DNA of 64,000 nucleotides. Source: Erythrobacter crassostreae. Lineage in GTDB: Bacteria > Pseudomonadota > Alphaproteobacteria > Sphingomonadales > Sphingomonadaceae. The translations under genes and the position numbers were made by a program. This document shows, piece after piece, positions 1 through 8,309 of this stretch (positions are counted from its first letter, which is position 1; every line of letters begins with the position of its first letter). The stretch lies in NCBI RefSeq assembly GCF_019204045.1, contig NZ_JAGSPC010000002.1:62001-126000 (forward strand), given 5' to 3'. The notes beneath the pieces are model-generated. The model was not told the DNA's origin, ran no database searches, and saw nothing but the letters and a program-made list of their open reading frames with translations.

Positions 1-8
1 CCGTCCAA

Positions 9-494
9 TCACTTGCTGTTCTGAAACCGCACAGCCCAACCGTCGGGCGTCTTGTGCGCGGAAATCGGCACGCCGCTCTCAATCGTATAGCCGAAACTGA
101 TATCGGTGTTCGCCGTGCAAACCAGCTTTTCACAGCGGATCGTGCTGAGCCCCACCAAAACCGAGGTGTAGTCAGGATTGCGGCGCGGCGAGCAGGCCAA
201 GCGGCCTTTCAGCGGAACGCCCGTATCCGCCATCTTTTCGAAAAAAGTCTCGGTCGGCTGACCATAGGAGTAGCCTAGACAGATAAAGTCCAATTCCTCA
301 CCAAAGCGCGCCTGCATCCTCGCAATTTCATGACGGAACAAAGCCTCAACCGCAGCCGGATCAGCCTTTTCAAGCGGCCATTCGCCGAACTCAGTCGCGT
401 TTGCGTCGGGTACGATGATGCGCGGTGCTGGGGATGCGGCTGGCTGGGCGATCACCGTCGCAGAGAGCGCCATCGCACTGAACAAGCCGATCAT
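9..494 (-). CDS. Secreted protein of unknown function
   Basis: This 161-residue protein begins with a short hydrophobic stretch ending in an Ala-rich segment (AMALSATVIAQPAASPAP), which reads as a Sec signal peptide, so it is probably periplasmic. The mature part has four Cys residues (in FICLGY, LACSPR, IRCEKL and LVCTAN) that could form disulfides. I recognise no catalytic motif or named family. It lies 1 nt downstream of the 150-residue membrane protein and follows recN in the same direction, so it is probably the last gene of a recN transcript. The ATG at 492-494 is the only convincing start. Confidence 0.6.
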   Translation of the reverse strand: MIGLFSAMALSATVIAQPAASPAPRIIVPDANATEFGEWPLEKADPAAVEALFRHEIARMQARFGEELDFICLGYSYGQPTETFFEKMADTGVPLKGRLACSPRRNPDYTSVLVGLSTIRCEKLVCTANTDISFGYTIESGVPISAHKTPDGWAVRFQNSK

Positions 495-495
495 C

Positions 496-948
496 TCATT
501 CCGCCTCCGAAACCTGATCCACTTCCGTCACCGCTCCGGACGGCACCTCAACGCCTTCGAGCTCAACCTGCGCGCCGGACGTTTCCTCGATCAACTGCTC
601 GAGCTGAGTCTCGAACTCGTCTTGGGTAATCGTTCCATCACTCAATTGCTGGCGCAGTTCCCGAATGCGCGGAATAGCGCCCATCACATTCTCTGATCCA
701 GATACTGCATCATTCAGTTCGGTCAGCAATTCGAGTTGAACACTTTCTTCGCTGACTTGAGTTGAAATCCACCCTGCGAGCAGAATTGGTGCGAGCAATC
801 CTATCCCAAAAGATGCGAAAAACATGCGCTTGAAGCTCATTTCAGTAACGAGCCCTAGTAGCGCCATGCTCGCGAATGCCAGGACGGTTACCGAGCCAAG
901 CATGGCCAGCAAGACCGTCACCAAAAGAAAGCCACCCAGAATTTCCAT
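496..948 (-). CDS. Membrane protein with SHOCT-like C-terminal segment
   Basis: The 150-residue protein has two hydrophobic segments in its first 65 residues, joined by a short polar loop. A cytoplasmic or periplasmic tail rich in Glu and Gln follows. Within the tail, the stretch RELRQQLSDGTITQDEFETQ resembles the short C-terminal (SHOCT) motif, in which a small helix pair with a G-x-I-T-x-x-E-F core ends many bacterial membrane proteins. Its ATG overlaps the recN stop codon (ATGA) and follows a strong GGAGGGGG, so it is translationally coupled to recN. Function is unknown; the SHOCT assignment is by eye only. Confidence 0.6.
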   Translation of the reverse strand: MEILGGFLLVTVLLAMLGSVTVLAFASMALLGLVTEMSFKRMFFASFGIGLLAPILLAGWISTQVSEESVQLELLTELNDAVSGSENVMGAIPRIRELRQQLSDGTITQDEFETQLEQLIEETSGAQVELEGVEVPSGAVTEVDQVSEAE

Positions 949-2615
949 CAAACCCCCTCCAGCAAACGATCCGCTTGCGCCCTAGCTTCGGGCGTCACTT
1001 CCGCGCCTGACAGCATCCGCGCAATCTCTTCCTGACGCTGCGCATCGTCCAGCAACACGACGCTTGTTTTCGTGACAGTGCCGCTCGATGCCTTGGCGAT
1101 CAGGTAATGTTGCCCGCCGCGCGCGGCGACTTGCGGGCTGTGCGTTACGGCCAGCAATTGCCCTTCCGCGCTGGCAAGCCGCGCGAGCCTGTCTCCGATG
1201 GCAGAGGCCACCGCCCCGCCTACACCGCGGTCAATCTCGTCAAAGATGATCGTCGCCGCGCCGCCTTTCTCCGCGAGCGCCACTTTCAGCGCGAGGATAA
1301 AGCGTGACAACTCGCCGCCCGATGCGATCTTGGCCAGCGGCGCAAAGTCGGCGCCGGGGTTGGTCGCGATCAGGAATTCGGCGCTGTCCATGCCATTCGC
1401 GCCCCATTTCTCCTCTGGCAGTTTGACAACCGAGGTGAGGAAGCGGGCCGCATCTAGTTTTAGCGGGGCAAGCTCCGCCGCTACCGCCTTGTCGAGCGTT
1501 TTGGATGCTTTAACGCGTTTCTCATGCACCTTTTCCGCCATGGTTAGATAGGCGGTGCGCGCTTCTTTCGCGGCGGCTTCCAACGCATCCAATTGCGCCT
1601 CACCGCCTTCGATTGCGTCCAATTGCCCGCGCATCTCCCGCACCAGATCGGGCAAGTGATCGACATCGCAGCGATGCTTTCGCGCCATCGCGCGCAGTTC
1701 AAACAGCCGCGTTTCTGCATCATCCAGCGCGGCGGGATCATGCACGAGCGATTGCGCTGCGGTTTCCAACTTGTCCTCTGCCTCGCCCGCTTCGATTACA
1801 GCGCGGTCGAGCGCTGCGAGCGCTTCTGTAAGCAGCGGATGTTGTTCCGCAATCCGGTCCAGCTTCCGCGCCGCCACACGTAGCGATGCCAGCGGCGAAT
1901 CCGAACCCTCCCAGATGTGGCGCAAATCTTCGAGTTCACCCGAGAGTTTCTCCGCCTTTTGCATGTCGGACCGTGCGCCGGCGAGGCGCACTTCTTCGCC
2001 CGCCTGCGGCTCAAGCTCGGTAAGTTCAGCGAGATGCGCGATCAGCAGATCTTGGTCAGCTTTGGCCTGTTCAACATCGCTGCGCGCTTCGGACAGTTGC
2101 GCCTCAGCCTTGGCCCAAGCGCGCCACCGGCGCTCTAGCCCGGCGAGATCAGTGCCCGCATACCGATCCAGCAAAGCCCTGTGCCCGCGCGGATTCACCA
2201 AACCGCGATCATCGTGCTGTCCGTGCAGCTCGACCAGCGCAGCGGCAAGCTCGCGCAGCAGCGCCACGCTGGTAGGTTGGTCGTTGATAAAGGCTTTGGA
2301 ACCGCCATCGGCTTTTACCTGACGGCGGATGATCAGCGGCTCGCCCGGCTCGATCTCCAGATCGGCATCGTCGAGCGCCTCAGCGATCAAGTCGGGCAAA
2401 GCTGCAAATTCAAAACTGGCCGTGACGCTGGCCTTGGCCTCTCCTGCGCGAACCAGAGCCGTCTCTGCACGGTCACCCAGGATCAGGCCAAGCGCATCCA
2501 GCAGGATCGACTTACCCGCGCCAGTCTCCCCCGTAAGCACGCCGAGACCACGCGAAAAGTCGAGGTCGAGCGCCTCGATCAAAACAATGTTGCGAATGGA
2601 AAGGCGGGTCAGCAT
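948..2615 (-). CDS. recN: DNA repair protein RecN
   Basis: RecN is an SMC-like ATPase that helps repair double-strand breaks by homologous recombination, acting on DNA in the cytoplasm. The 555-residue length is normal for the family. The N-terminus carries Walker A GETGAGKS at residues 29-36. The middle is a long Ala/Glu/Leu-rich coiled coil. The C-terminal half holds the ABC signature (ASGGELSRF) and Walker B with its following Asp and Glu (TIIFDEIDRGVGG). The ATG at 2613-2615 begins exactly where the family does. It lies downstream of bamD, an arrangement common in alphaproteobacteria, and overlaps the following membrane-protein gene. Confidence 0.97.
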   Translation of the reverse strand: MLTRLSIRNIVLIEALDLDFSRGLGVLTGETGAGKSILLDALGLILGDRAETALVRAGEAKASVTASFEFAALPDLIAEALDDADLEIEPGEPLIIRRQVKADGGSKAFINDQPTSVALLRELAAALVELHGQHDDRGLVNPRGHRALLDRYAGTDLAGLERRWRAWAKAEAQLSEARSDVEQAKADQDLLIAHLAELTELEPQAGEEVRLAGARSDMQKAEKLSGELEDLRHIWEGSDSPLASLRVAARKLDRIAEQHPLLTEALAALDRAVIEAGEAEDKLETAAQSLVHDPAALDDAETRLFELRAMARKHRCDVDHLPDLVREMRGQLDAIEGGEAQLDALEAAAKEARTAYLTMAEKVHEKRVKASKTLDKAVAAELAPLKLDAARFLTSVVKLPEEKWGANGMDSAEFLIATNPGADFAPLAKIASGGELSRFILALKVALAEKGGAATIIFDEIDRGVGGAVASAIGDRLARLASAEGQLLAVTHSPQVAARGGQHYLIAKASSGTVTKTSVVLLDDAQRQEEIARMLSGAEVTPEARAQADRLLEGV

Positions 2616-2688
2616 CGTTTCAATGCCTTAACCCAAGTGTCTGGGCGCGTCACGCGGGGTGCGAAGCAATCCCCACAATTGGCAAACC

Positions 2689-3495
2689 TTAGTTGCCGCC
2701 AACCGATGCGACCGATTCAGGCGCCTTGTCCTGAACCATCTTATACGCCTTTTCGTACCACTCATCGCCGGGATAGTTAGCACCCAAAACGGCGGTGTAT
2801 TTCACCGCTTCCTGACGCAGGCCAAGGGCAAGGCTGCTCTCGGTCAGACGGTAAAGCGCCTCTGGCGTGTGGCTCGTCGTATCGAATTTCTCGACAACAT
2901 TGCGGAAGCGGATCGCGGAGGCGAGCCATTGGCCGGAGCGCTGATAATGGCGCCCGATTTCCATTTCCTTGCCCGCAAGGTGATCATCGACAAGGTCGAG
3001 TTTAAGCCGCGCATCGGCGGCATATTCTGTCTGCGGGAAACGGCGGTTCACCTCGCGCAAGGCTGTCTTGGCTTGCTCAGTGATTTTTTGATCGCGGTTC
3101 ACATCGCTGATCTGCTCGTAATAGCTGAGCGCGATCAGATAATATGCGTAAGGCGCGTCTTTGTTGCCCGGGTGTATCGACAGGAAACGCTGCGCATTGC
3201 GGATCGATTTGTTGTAATCGCGGGCGATGTAATAGCTGAACGCGCTCATCAGCTGAGCCCGGCGGGCCCACGGCGAATACGGGTGCTGACGCTCCACTTC
3301 GTCAAACAAGGCCGCCGCCAACAATGTGTTGCCGCGATCAAGCCGACGCTGCGCCTCACCATAAAGCGATTCGACATCCCGCGCGACGTAGGCAACGTCC
3401 TCTTCAGCCGAGCCGCTGGAACAGGCGGTCGTAGCAGTGAGGGCGGTGCCGAGCAGAGCGGCGCGGATGAGCGGTGTGCGGAGTATCGTGAACAT
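2689..3495 (-). CDS. bamD: Outer membrane assembly lipoprotein BamD
   Basis: BamD is the essential lipoprotein of the BAM complex that folds beta-barrel proteins into the outer membrane. The 268-residue protein has a signal peptide with lipobox TTAC and the lipidated Cys at residue 25. The body is made of TPR-like helical repeats, with sequences such as ALFDEVERQHPYSPWARRAQ and YYLIALSYYEQI that are characteristic of the YfiO/ComL family. It is followed by recN on the same strand with a gap of about 70 nt. The length and start codon agree with the family. Confidence 0.95.
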   Translation of the reverse strand: MFTILRTPLIRAALLGTALTATTACSSGSAEEDVAYVARDVESLYGEAQRRLDRGNTLLAAALFDEVERQHPYSPWARRAQLMSAFSYYIARDYNKSIRNAQRFLSIHPGNKDAPYAYYLIALSYYEQISDVNRDQKITEQAKTALREVNRRFPQTEYAADARLKLDLVDDHLAGKEMEIGRHYQRSGQWLASAIRFRNVVEKFDTTSHTPEALYRLTESSLALGLRQEAVKYTAVLGANYPGDEWYEKAYKMVQDKAPESVASVGGN

Positions 3496-3555
3496 GGGAG
3501 CCGTATAACCGCGCCGCTCCTGAACGCCAAGTGAAGTTCGCGCGTCTTACCCCGA

Positions 3556-4383
3556 TCAGAAATTCACTCGTCCGATTTGAACCTCTGGGCCTAGTGTCGG
3601 GGTCCAGCGAAACCTTTGCATGGCCTGATCCGGCCCGTCACACTTGGTGAAGCCGCCATTAGGCCCTGCATTCCTGTCCCATTGGTTGATGGCGTATTTG
3701 CGCTTTGTGTTCACGCAAAGCACAGGGTCTTCTCTCTCCGCAGCCCCGCTCCACACCGCTGCGTTGTCGCCGACAGTATAAGCGCGGTACATCATTTTCG
3801 GCGGATCGAGCGGATAACCGCCGCCGACTTTCATCAAAAGCTCGGAATAGTTGATCGTTATGCATTCCTTGGGCGCAATGCCCCAATACCCTTCCGAATA
3901 GGCTTTTGGCCCGCTGGACTGCCCGCCAGAGAACCCGATTGCCAGCCACACTTTGCCGGTCTGGCCTTCATTGCAAAACTTAACCCGGTATGACGGCTTG
4001 GGCTTGGCCGGCGCGCGATATGCACGGGCTGAAAGGTTCTGGTCCCGTACTGTAATGCTAACAGTATCGCCGGGCATCCTGTCTCTCGAATACAGATATT
4101 TCGGCAGCAGTTTGCGCTTTTCGAACACCTTCACCTTGAACCGTTCTGCTTTGCGATTTTCGCCGCGCGCCCAAATCGTCGTCCGTTCGCTTGGCAGATC
4201 AAAGCACTCCTCAGCCTTCAGATTGATCCGCTGATCTTTGTAAACGCACACGCGTTTTTCTGTGTCCGAACCATTGGTGATCTCGATCAGGCCGATCCGG
4301 TCCTGCGCAGAGGCAGGCAGTGCGGTGCATCCGGCGATCAATCCGGCCAGCCAGGCGGCGCGTTTGGCAAGTGATCTGAACAT
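3556..4383 (-). CDS. Secreted DUF1036-like protein
   Basis: This 275-residue protein has a clear N-terminal signal peptide ending near ALPASAQD, so it is exported. The second half contains a block (VKFCNEGQTGKVWLAIGF, then EGYWGIAPKECITI) that resembles DUF1036: a Cys-Asn pair, an alternating strand, then a Gly/Trp turn and a second Cys. The first half (NGSDTEKRVCVYKDQ) looks like a diverged repeat of the same fold, so the protein may be a tandem of two small beta domains. Function is unknown in the family. It stands alone, convergent with nothing and divergent from the HTH gene at 4568. Confidence 0.6.
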   Translation of the reverse strand: MFRSLAKRAAWLAGLIAGCTALPASAQDRIGLIEITNGSDTEKRVCVYKDQRINLKAEECFDLPSERTTIWARGENRKAERFKVKVFEKRKLLPKYLYSRDRMPGDTVSITVRDQNLSARAYRAPAKPKPSYRVKFCNEGQTGKVWLAIGFSGGQSSGPKAYSEGYWGIAPKECITINYSELLMKVGGGYPLDPPKMMYRAYTVGDNAAVWSGAAEREDPVLCVNTKRKYAINQWDRNAGPNGGFTKCDGPDQAMQRFRWTPTLGPEVQIGRVNF

Positions 4384-4567
4384 TTCCGTTTCCCCAAAGC
4401 GATAAGCGTTTCGTGCGATGAAGCCTGTTTGCCCGTTCCAAAGCCCAAATTAAATGGGGCAGATCCCCCAACTGTCCTACTCAGCTTTTATGATTTATCT
4501 CAGCCGATCCGTCGCACCGCAAGACCAGTTCCCGCGCGCCTTACCGCGTGGAACGCAAGGATTCACG

Positions 4568-5416
4568 ATGACCCGCAAAGCCGATCCCCGCACCACGCGC
4601 CTGCCCGTACCCGCTGGCCAAATCCCCGATTTCACCCCCGTCCCTCGCAGATGTCAGCGCCATGACGGGTGGACGGAGGAACGCCAGCACGCCTTTATCG
4701 ATGCTCTCGCCGATACAGGCAGCGTCGCCGCGGCCTGCAAAACAGTCGATATGAGCACAGAGGGTGCCTATTACCTGCGCCGCCAACCCCATGCAGAAAG
4801 CTTCCGCGCCGCTTGGGCCGCCGCGCTCGACCTTGGCGTGCAGCGGATCGAGGATGTCGCGATGGACCGCGCGCTTAATGGCGTGGATGAGCCGCTCTAT
4901 TCCTATGGCAAGCTGATCGGCACACGCAAACGGTACAATGACCGATTGTTGATGTTCATGCTGCGCAACCGCGCGCCGGAGCGGTTTGCGGAAGGGTCTC
5001 CCAAAGCGCTGAACGCGGTCGGCAAGATGGATGAAGAGCGGCTTGCCAAGAAACTGCGTAAACAGCTGAAAAAGGAAATCCGCGCCGAGATGGAGGCCGA
5101 GGCGGAGGCAAACGCGCCCTCGCCCGCACAAATCCGCGCCAGCATCGATGCGAAGGTGGAAGGGTTCCGCCGCGAAGCCGAAGTGCGACGCAAAGCGGAA
5201 TGGGAGCGCTTGTCCAAGGACACCCGCGAAGCGTGGGAGCGTTACGAAGCGCTAAAGACGCGCGATATGGTGCGCCTCGCCGCCGAGGAAGCCGCGCGGC
5301 GCAAAATGCTGGAGGGGCCGAGGGTGCAGGTAAATGCTGTGCCGCCGGTGGAGCAGGTTGCGGAGCCGACGCCGCCTAAGACGGTTTGGTCGCTTAAGGA
5401 TGATGGGTGGGATTGA
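4568..5416 (+). CDS. Terminase-small-subunit-like HTH protein with coiled-coil tail
   Basis: The predicted protein has 282 residues. Residues roughly 35-95 form a homeodomain-like helix-turn-helix region (WTEERQHAFIDALADTGSVA, then AACKTVDMSTEGAYYLRRQ), the type found at the front of phage terminase small subunits. The rest is a long, highly charged Ala/Glu/Arg helix, probably a coiled coil. The ATG at 4568 was preferred to the upstream ATG at 4454 because AAGG lies 7 nt before it and the upstream 38 codons look non-coding. I see no phage genes nearby, so this is probably a resident chromosomal DNA-binding protein rather than part of a prophage. Its target is unknown. Confidence 0.65.
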   Translation: MTRKADPRTTRLPVPAGQIPDFTPVPRRCQRHDGWTEERQHAFIDALADTGSVAAACKTVDMSTEGAYYLRRQPHAESFRAAWAAALDLGVQRIEDVAMDRALNGVDEPLYSYGKLIGTRKRYNDRLLMFMLRNRAPERFAEGSPKALNAVGKMDEERLAKKLRKQLKKEIRAEMEAEAEANAPSPAQIRASIDAKVEGFRREAEVRRKAEWERLSKDTREAWERYEALKTRDMVRLAAEEAARRKMLEGPRVQVNAVPPVEQVAEPTPPKTVWSLKDDGWD

Positions 5417-5540
5417 AACCTTGCTCCTTGACGCAAACTCTATCGTCCCGATGCGCGCAGTGAATTGTCCAAAATTGACGACAGTTGATTTCAGTGGCGC
5501 GGATTGGGCCGAACGAACCGGTTTCGAACTAGACTTCCAA

Positions 5541-8120
5541 CTAATCAGCGATTGTAAATATATGCACGTCAACTTTGCCAAACATACCGTCCGCAGCACC
5601 CTTCAGTACCTCTCTAACGATACAAATTCCCTGGGCACTGGCCAACCGATACAAGCAAGAAAGCATGGATGAATTATCGGTTGGTTGCCCCTCTTCCATA
5701 GCCAGTGAGTTAAATCTTCCGTTATTCAACGCAACAAAAGTTGGCATGCCGCGGAACGACCGATTCTTGTGATGAGTATCCGCCACATCCCCAAGCGTTG
5801 AGCCGTAGATCGCGATCCCTCGAGTCTTGAGCAGCTCCAGCAACTGTTGCGCATCTACGACGCGCGCCTCAGCTCCAATCCAAAAGAGCACATGTAGTTT
5901 AGGAAGGGGATCACCACCCAAAGAGGCAATGCTGTAACACGCTTTTGCCCAATCAAGAGGCTGAATACCGGCATCCGATAAAAGCTTAATCTGGCAGGTA
6001 AGCCAAGCTTCAATATCAATAGTATCATACAAGCTATTTTGGTCTGGTTCTCGCTTTGCAGAAGCCGGACGAGTGTCCATAAAACCCAGAAACGATTTCT
6101 GACCGTTAGGAGTTACTGTTTGAGCAAGCCCTCCTACTGTCTGTATCCCATGCCCGGTGCTTTCAAAATTTGTCACTAAGGCAGCGATACCTTTGAGGCG
6201 CCCACCTCTATCGAAGAGACACCTCAGCCTGCCATAGAGTTCATTCAAAACACTCTGTGTCGCGACTAATTCCTCAGACTTCCAATCAAAAAGGTTCCTC
6301 GCCCACAATTCAATTTCGTCTTTCAGCATATCACGATGTATAGCCTTGTGCGCGAGTAACGGAGTACTATCACCCTCTTGTAGGTAAACATCCGTATCGA
6401 GACCGGCTGCTATGATTGCAATATACTGCTTTAATTGCAGATTGGACTTTGCGACATTCAATACCCCGCTTGGAATTTCCATTGCTTTGTCGAGCAGGTC
6501 CTGTTGCTCCAGTTCTAGGCAAACGAGAGTGCTAACCTGAGAACTGAATTGAGCAGAACGACTGTTGCTTAGTGTTGGCCGTAAAGTCACTCCATTGGGA
6601 AACTCGAGGGACGTTGCATCGACCAAGCCTCGGTCATATCGTTTCGATGTCACGGTAACTGCAGAGGCTACCATAAAGACAGAATAGAAACCAATGCCAA
6701 ACTGGCCGACCATCTCTTGCTTCGATGAGCGAAGGCCCGGCCATTCGTCTTTCACAAGGTCGGATGTCCAGAATGAAGTTCCAAAATCGAGGAATGGTCC
6801 TGTCAGCACTCGCTTACTCATGCCAACACCATTGTCTTCGACCTGCACTACCGTCTTGGTCCCATCTGATTTCAATACGCGAACCGTTATCTTGCCTCTG
6901 ACTCCACTTTCGGTAAACTGTCGCGCGGCGATGGCGTCCCGTGCATTCTGTAGGAGTTCTCTAAGTACCACCGCCAATGGCTGCCCTGCGCCATACAATT
7001 TTTCACCACCGAGTTCTCTGACAAGGCCTTGAACGTTACTTACGTGCAACTTGGCCGCACAAGGAGTCCATCCTCGAGTTTTAATGTAGTTTGACGCTAG
7101 TTCGGGAGCTTCGGCACCTTTGACTGATTTGATCGCAAATTCCAAATTTGAGGTCTGGTTTGATGAATTCCTCAATAGCTGGTTTGCCGACCTGATCTCG
7201 CGATCAATTAGTTGCAATGCATCAAACGCCACCCACCATGCCGAAGCTTCTGATTTCTCGAAGCTTTGGTTCGACGTTATGAGCAATACATCTTTTCCGT
7301 CAGATAACTGGTCGACATCGGCACGATTGAGATAGTTTTGCGCAGTCCAATGGTCCGCAGACACACCAGAGCGCCGAAAAAGCGCCCTGAGAAAATCTGG
7401 AGCGCGCCTCTCGTCTATATGTGCGGCGTCGGCACAACGAAGCAAACACGCAATTTTCATTGGATTAACTCGCCAAGAGGCTGGTAAATCTGGCGGCGAG
7501 TTTAGCTGTTGCGGGAGGCTGGCAACACGCTCAATCGACCAGTGATGGCTCGCAGCAATAGTTCCAATTATCTCACCGTACGCTTTCCTCAGGGCAAAGC
7601 TCTCAATTAGGAAGAGAGGATCTCCATCTCCATCTTTCCAAGATGCTATCGCCAATCGTTCAGCAGCGTGAGCATGCAGCACTCTTATGGCCGCGAAGTC
7701 AGCTTCCTTCTCAACGTCTCCCAAACGATGGGTTGGCATCCGTTGTCGCGCAACTGCAAACTCATCTTTCCACTGCGTAGTTTCTCTAACACCTGTTTGC
7801 CCGCCTTCATATGCTTCGAAACAGTGCGCGGCATCATGCAAAAGCACTGCCCCCCCAAAAACGAAGGCTTCTGCTGGATTCAAGTCATACTTCGAACCTG
7901 CAATCAAATCTGCAGTCTCCCAGAGCGCATCTAGATGAGTAACATCGTGAACGGTCAACTGTGGGAACTGTGCGCGGATTCCTTCGGTAAGTGTTGCGGC
8001 CCTTTTACGGAACGTATCTAGGTTCGTTCGAAGATCATCTAGAGCCTTTTTCTCGCTCTCATCAATTACATGTTTCCCCAGCGAGTTCTTCCAAAGGGCT
8101 AGATTTTCAAATTCTCGCAT
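5541..8120 (-). CDS. HD-domain / Hsp90-type ATPase fusion, candidate conflict system
   Basis: The 859-residue protein joins two enzyme modules. The N-terminal ~300 residues form an HD phosphohydrolase-like domain: His in HDVTHLD near residue 60, the HD pair in LLHDAAH at 95-96, His in ASHHWS near 192, and Asp in RCADAAHID near 231. From about residue 375 there is a GHKL ATPase of Hsp90 type, with ELLQNARDA (Glu388, Asn392), DNGVGM from 429, and GQFGIGFYSVFMVA from 472, nearly the Hsp90 glycine-rich lid sequence. The remaining ~300 residues are unassigned. The start at 8120 follows AAGGAAG. By eye it is richer in A+T than its neighbours and sits alone. HD domains fused to Hsp90-like ATPases have been proposed as bacterial conflict systems; defence here is inference. 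Confidence 0.85.
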   Translation of the reverse strand: MREFENLALWKNSLGKHVIDESEKKALDDLRTNLDTFRKRAATLTEGIRAQFPQLTVHDVTHLDALWETADLIAGSKYDLNPAEAFVFGGAVLLHDAAHCFEAYEGGQTGVRETTQWKDEFAVARQRMPTHRLGDVEKEADFAAIRVLHAHAAERLAIASWKDGDGDPLFLIESFALRKAYGEIIGTIAASHHWSIERVASLPQQLNSPPDLPASWRVNPMKIACLLRCADAAHIDERRAPDFLRALFRRSGVSADHWTAQNYLNRADVDQLSDGKDVLLITSNQSFEKSEASAWWVAFDALQLIDREIRSANQLLRNSSNQTSNLEFAIKSVKGAEAPELASNYIKTRGWTPCAAKLHVSNVQGLVRELGGEKLYGAGQPLAVVLRELLQNARDAIAARQFTESGVRGKITVRVLKSDGTKTVVQVEDNGVGMSKRVLTGPFLDFGTSFWTSDLVKDEWPGLRSSKQEMVGQFGIGFYSVFMVASAVTVTSKRYDRGLVDATSLEFPNGVTLRPTLSNSRSAQFSSQVSTLVCLELEQQDLLDKAMEIPSGVLNVAKSNLQLKQYIAIIAAGLDTDVYLQEGDSTPLLAHKAIHRDMLKDEIELWARNLFDWKSEELVATQSVLNELYGRLRCLFDRGGRLKGIAALVTNFESTGHGIQTVGGLAQTVTPNGQKSFLGFMDTRPASAKREPDQNSLYDTIDIEAWLTCQIKLLSDAGIQPLDWAKACYSIASLGGDPLPKLHVLFWIGAEARVVDAQQLLELLKTRGIAIYGSTLGDVADTHHKNRSFRGMPTFVALNNGRFNSLAMEEGQPTDNSSMLSCLYRLASAQGICIVREVLKGAADGMFGKVDVHIFTIAD

Positions 8121-8309
8121 CAGTCTTCCTTTCGAGAAGACAATATATCGACAAAAAACTACTTGGAAGAGGTTCGATAAGACGTAATGCATTCACCTGT
8201 GGATGACCAGAATTCGCGATGCGCTGGCGCGCACCGGCTTCTAACTTGTCGCTTACTTTGTAGCTATGGCGTTAGGCGCGTTGGGACTGCGTCCCGCCTT
8301 TCGGCCTGC

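Noticed and set aside
2659..3534. A 291-codon plus-strand frame opposite bamD
   Set aside because: It is antisense to a lipoprotein gene with a clean lipobox.
4568..5416. Prophage call based on the terminase-like HTH protein
   Set aside because: No portal, capsid, integrase or lysis gene is nearby, and the neighbours are core-type genes.
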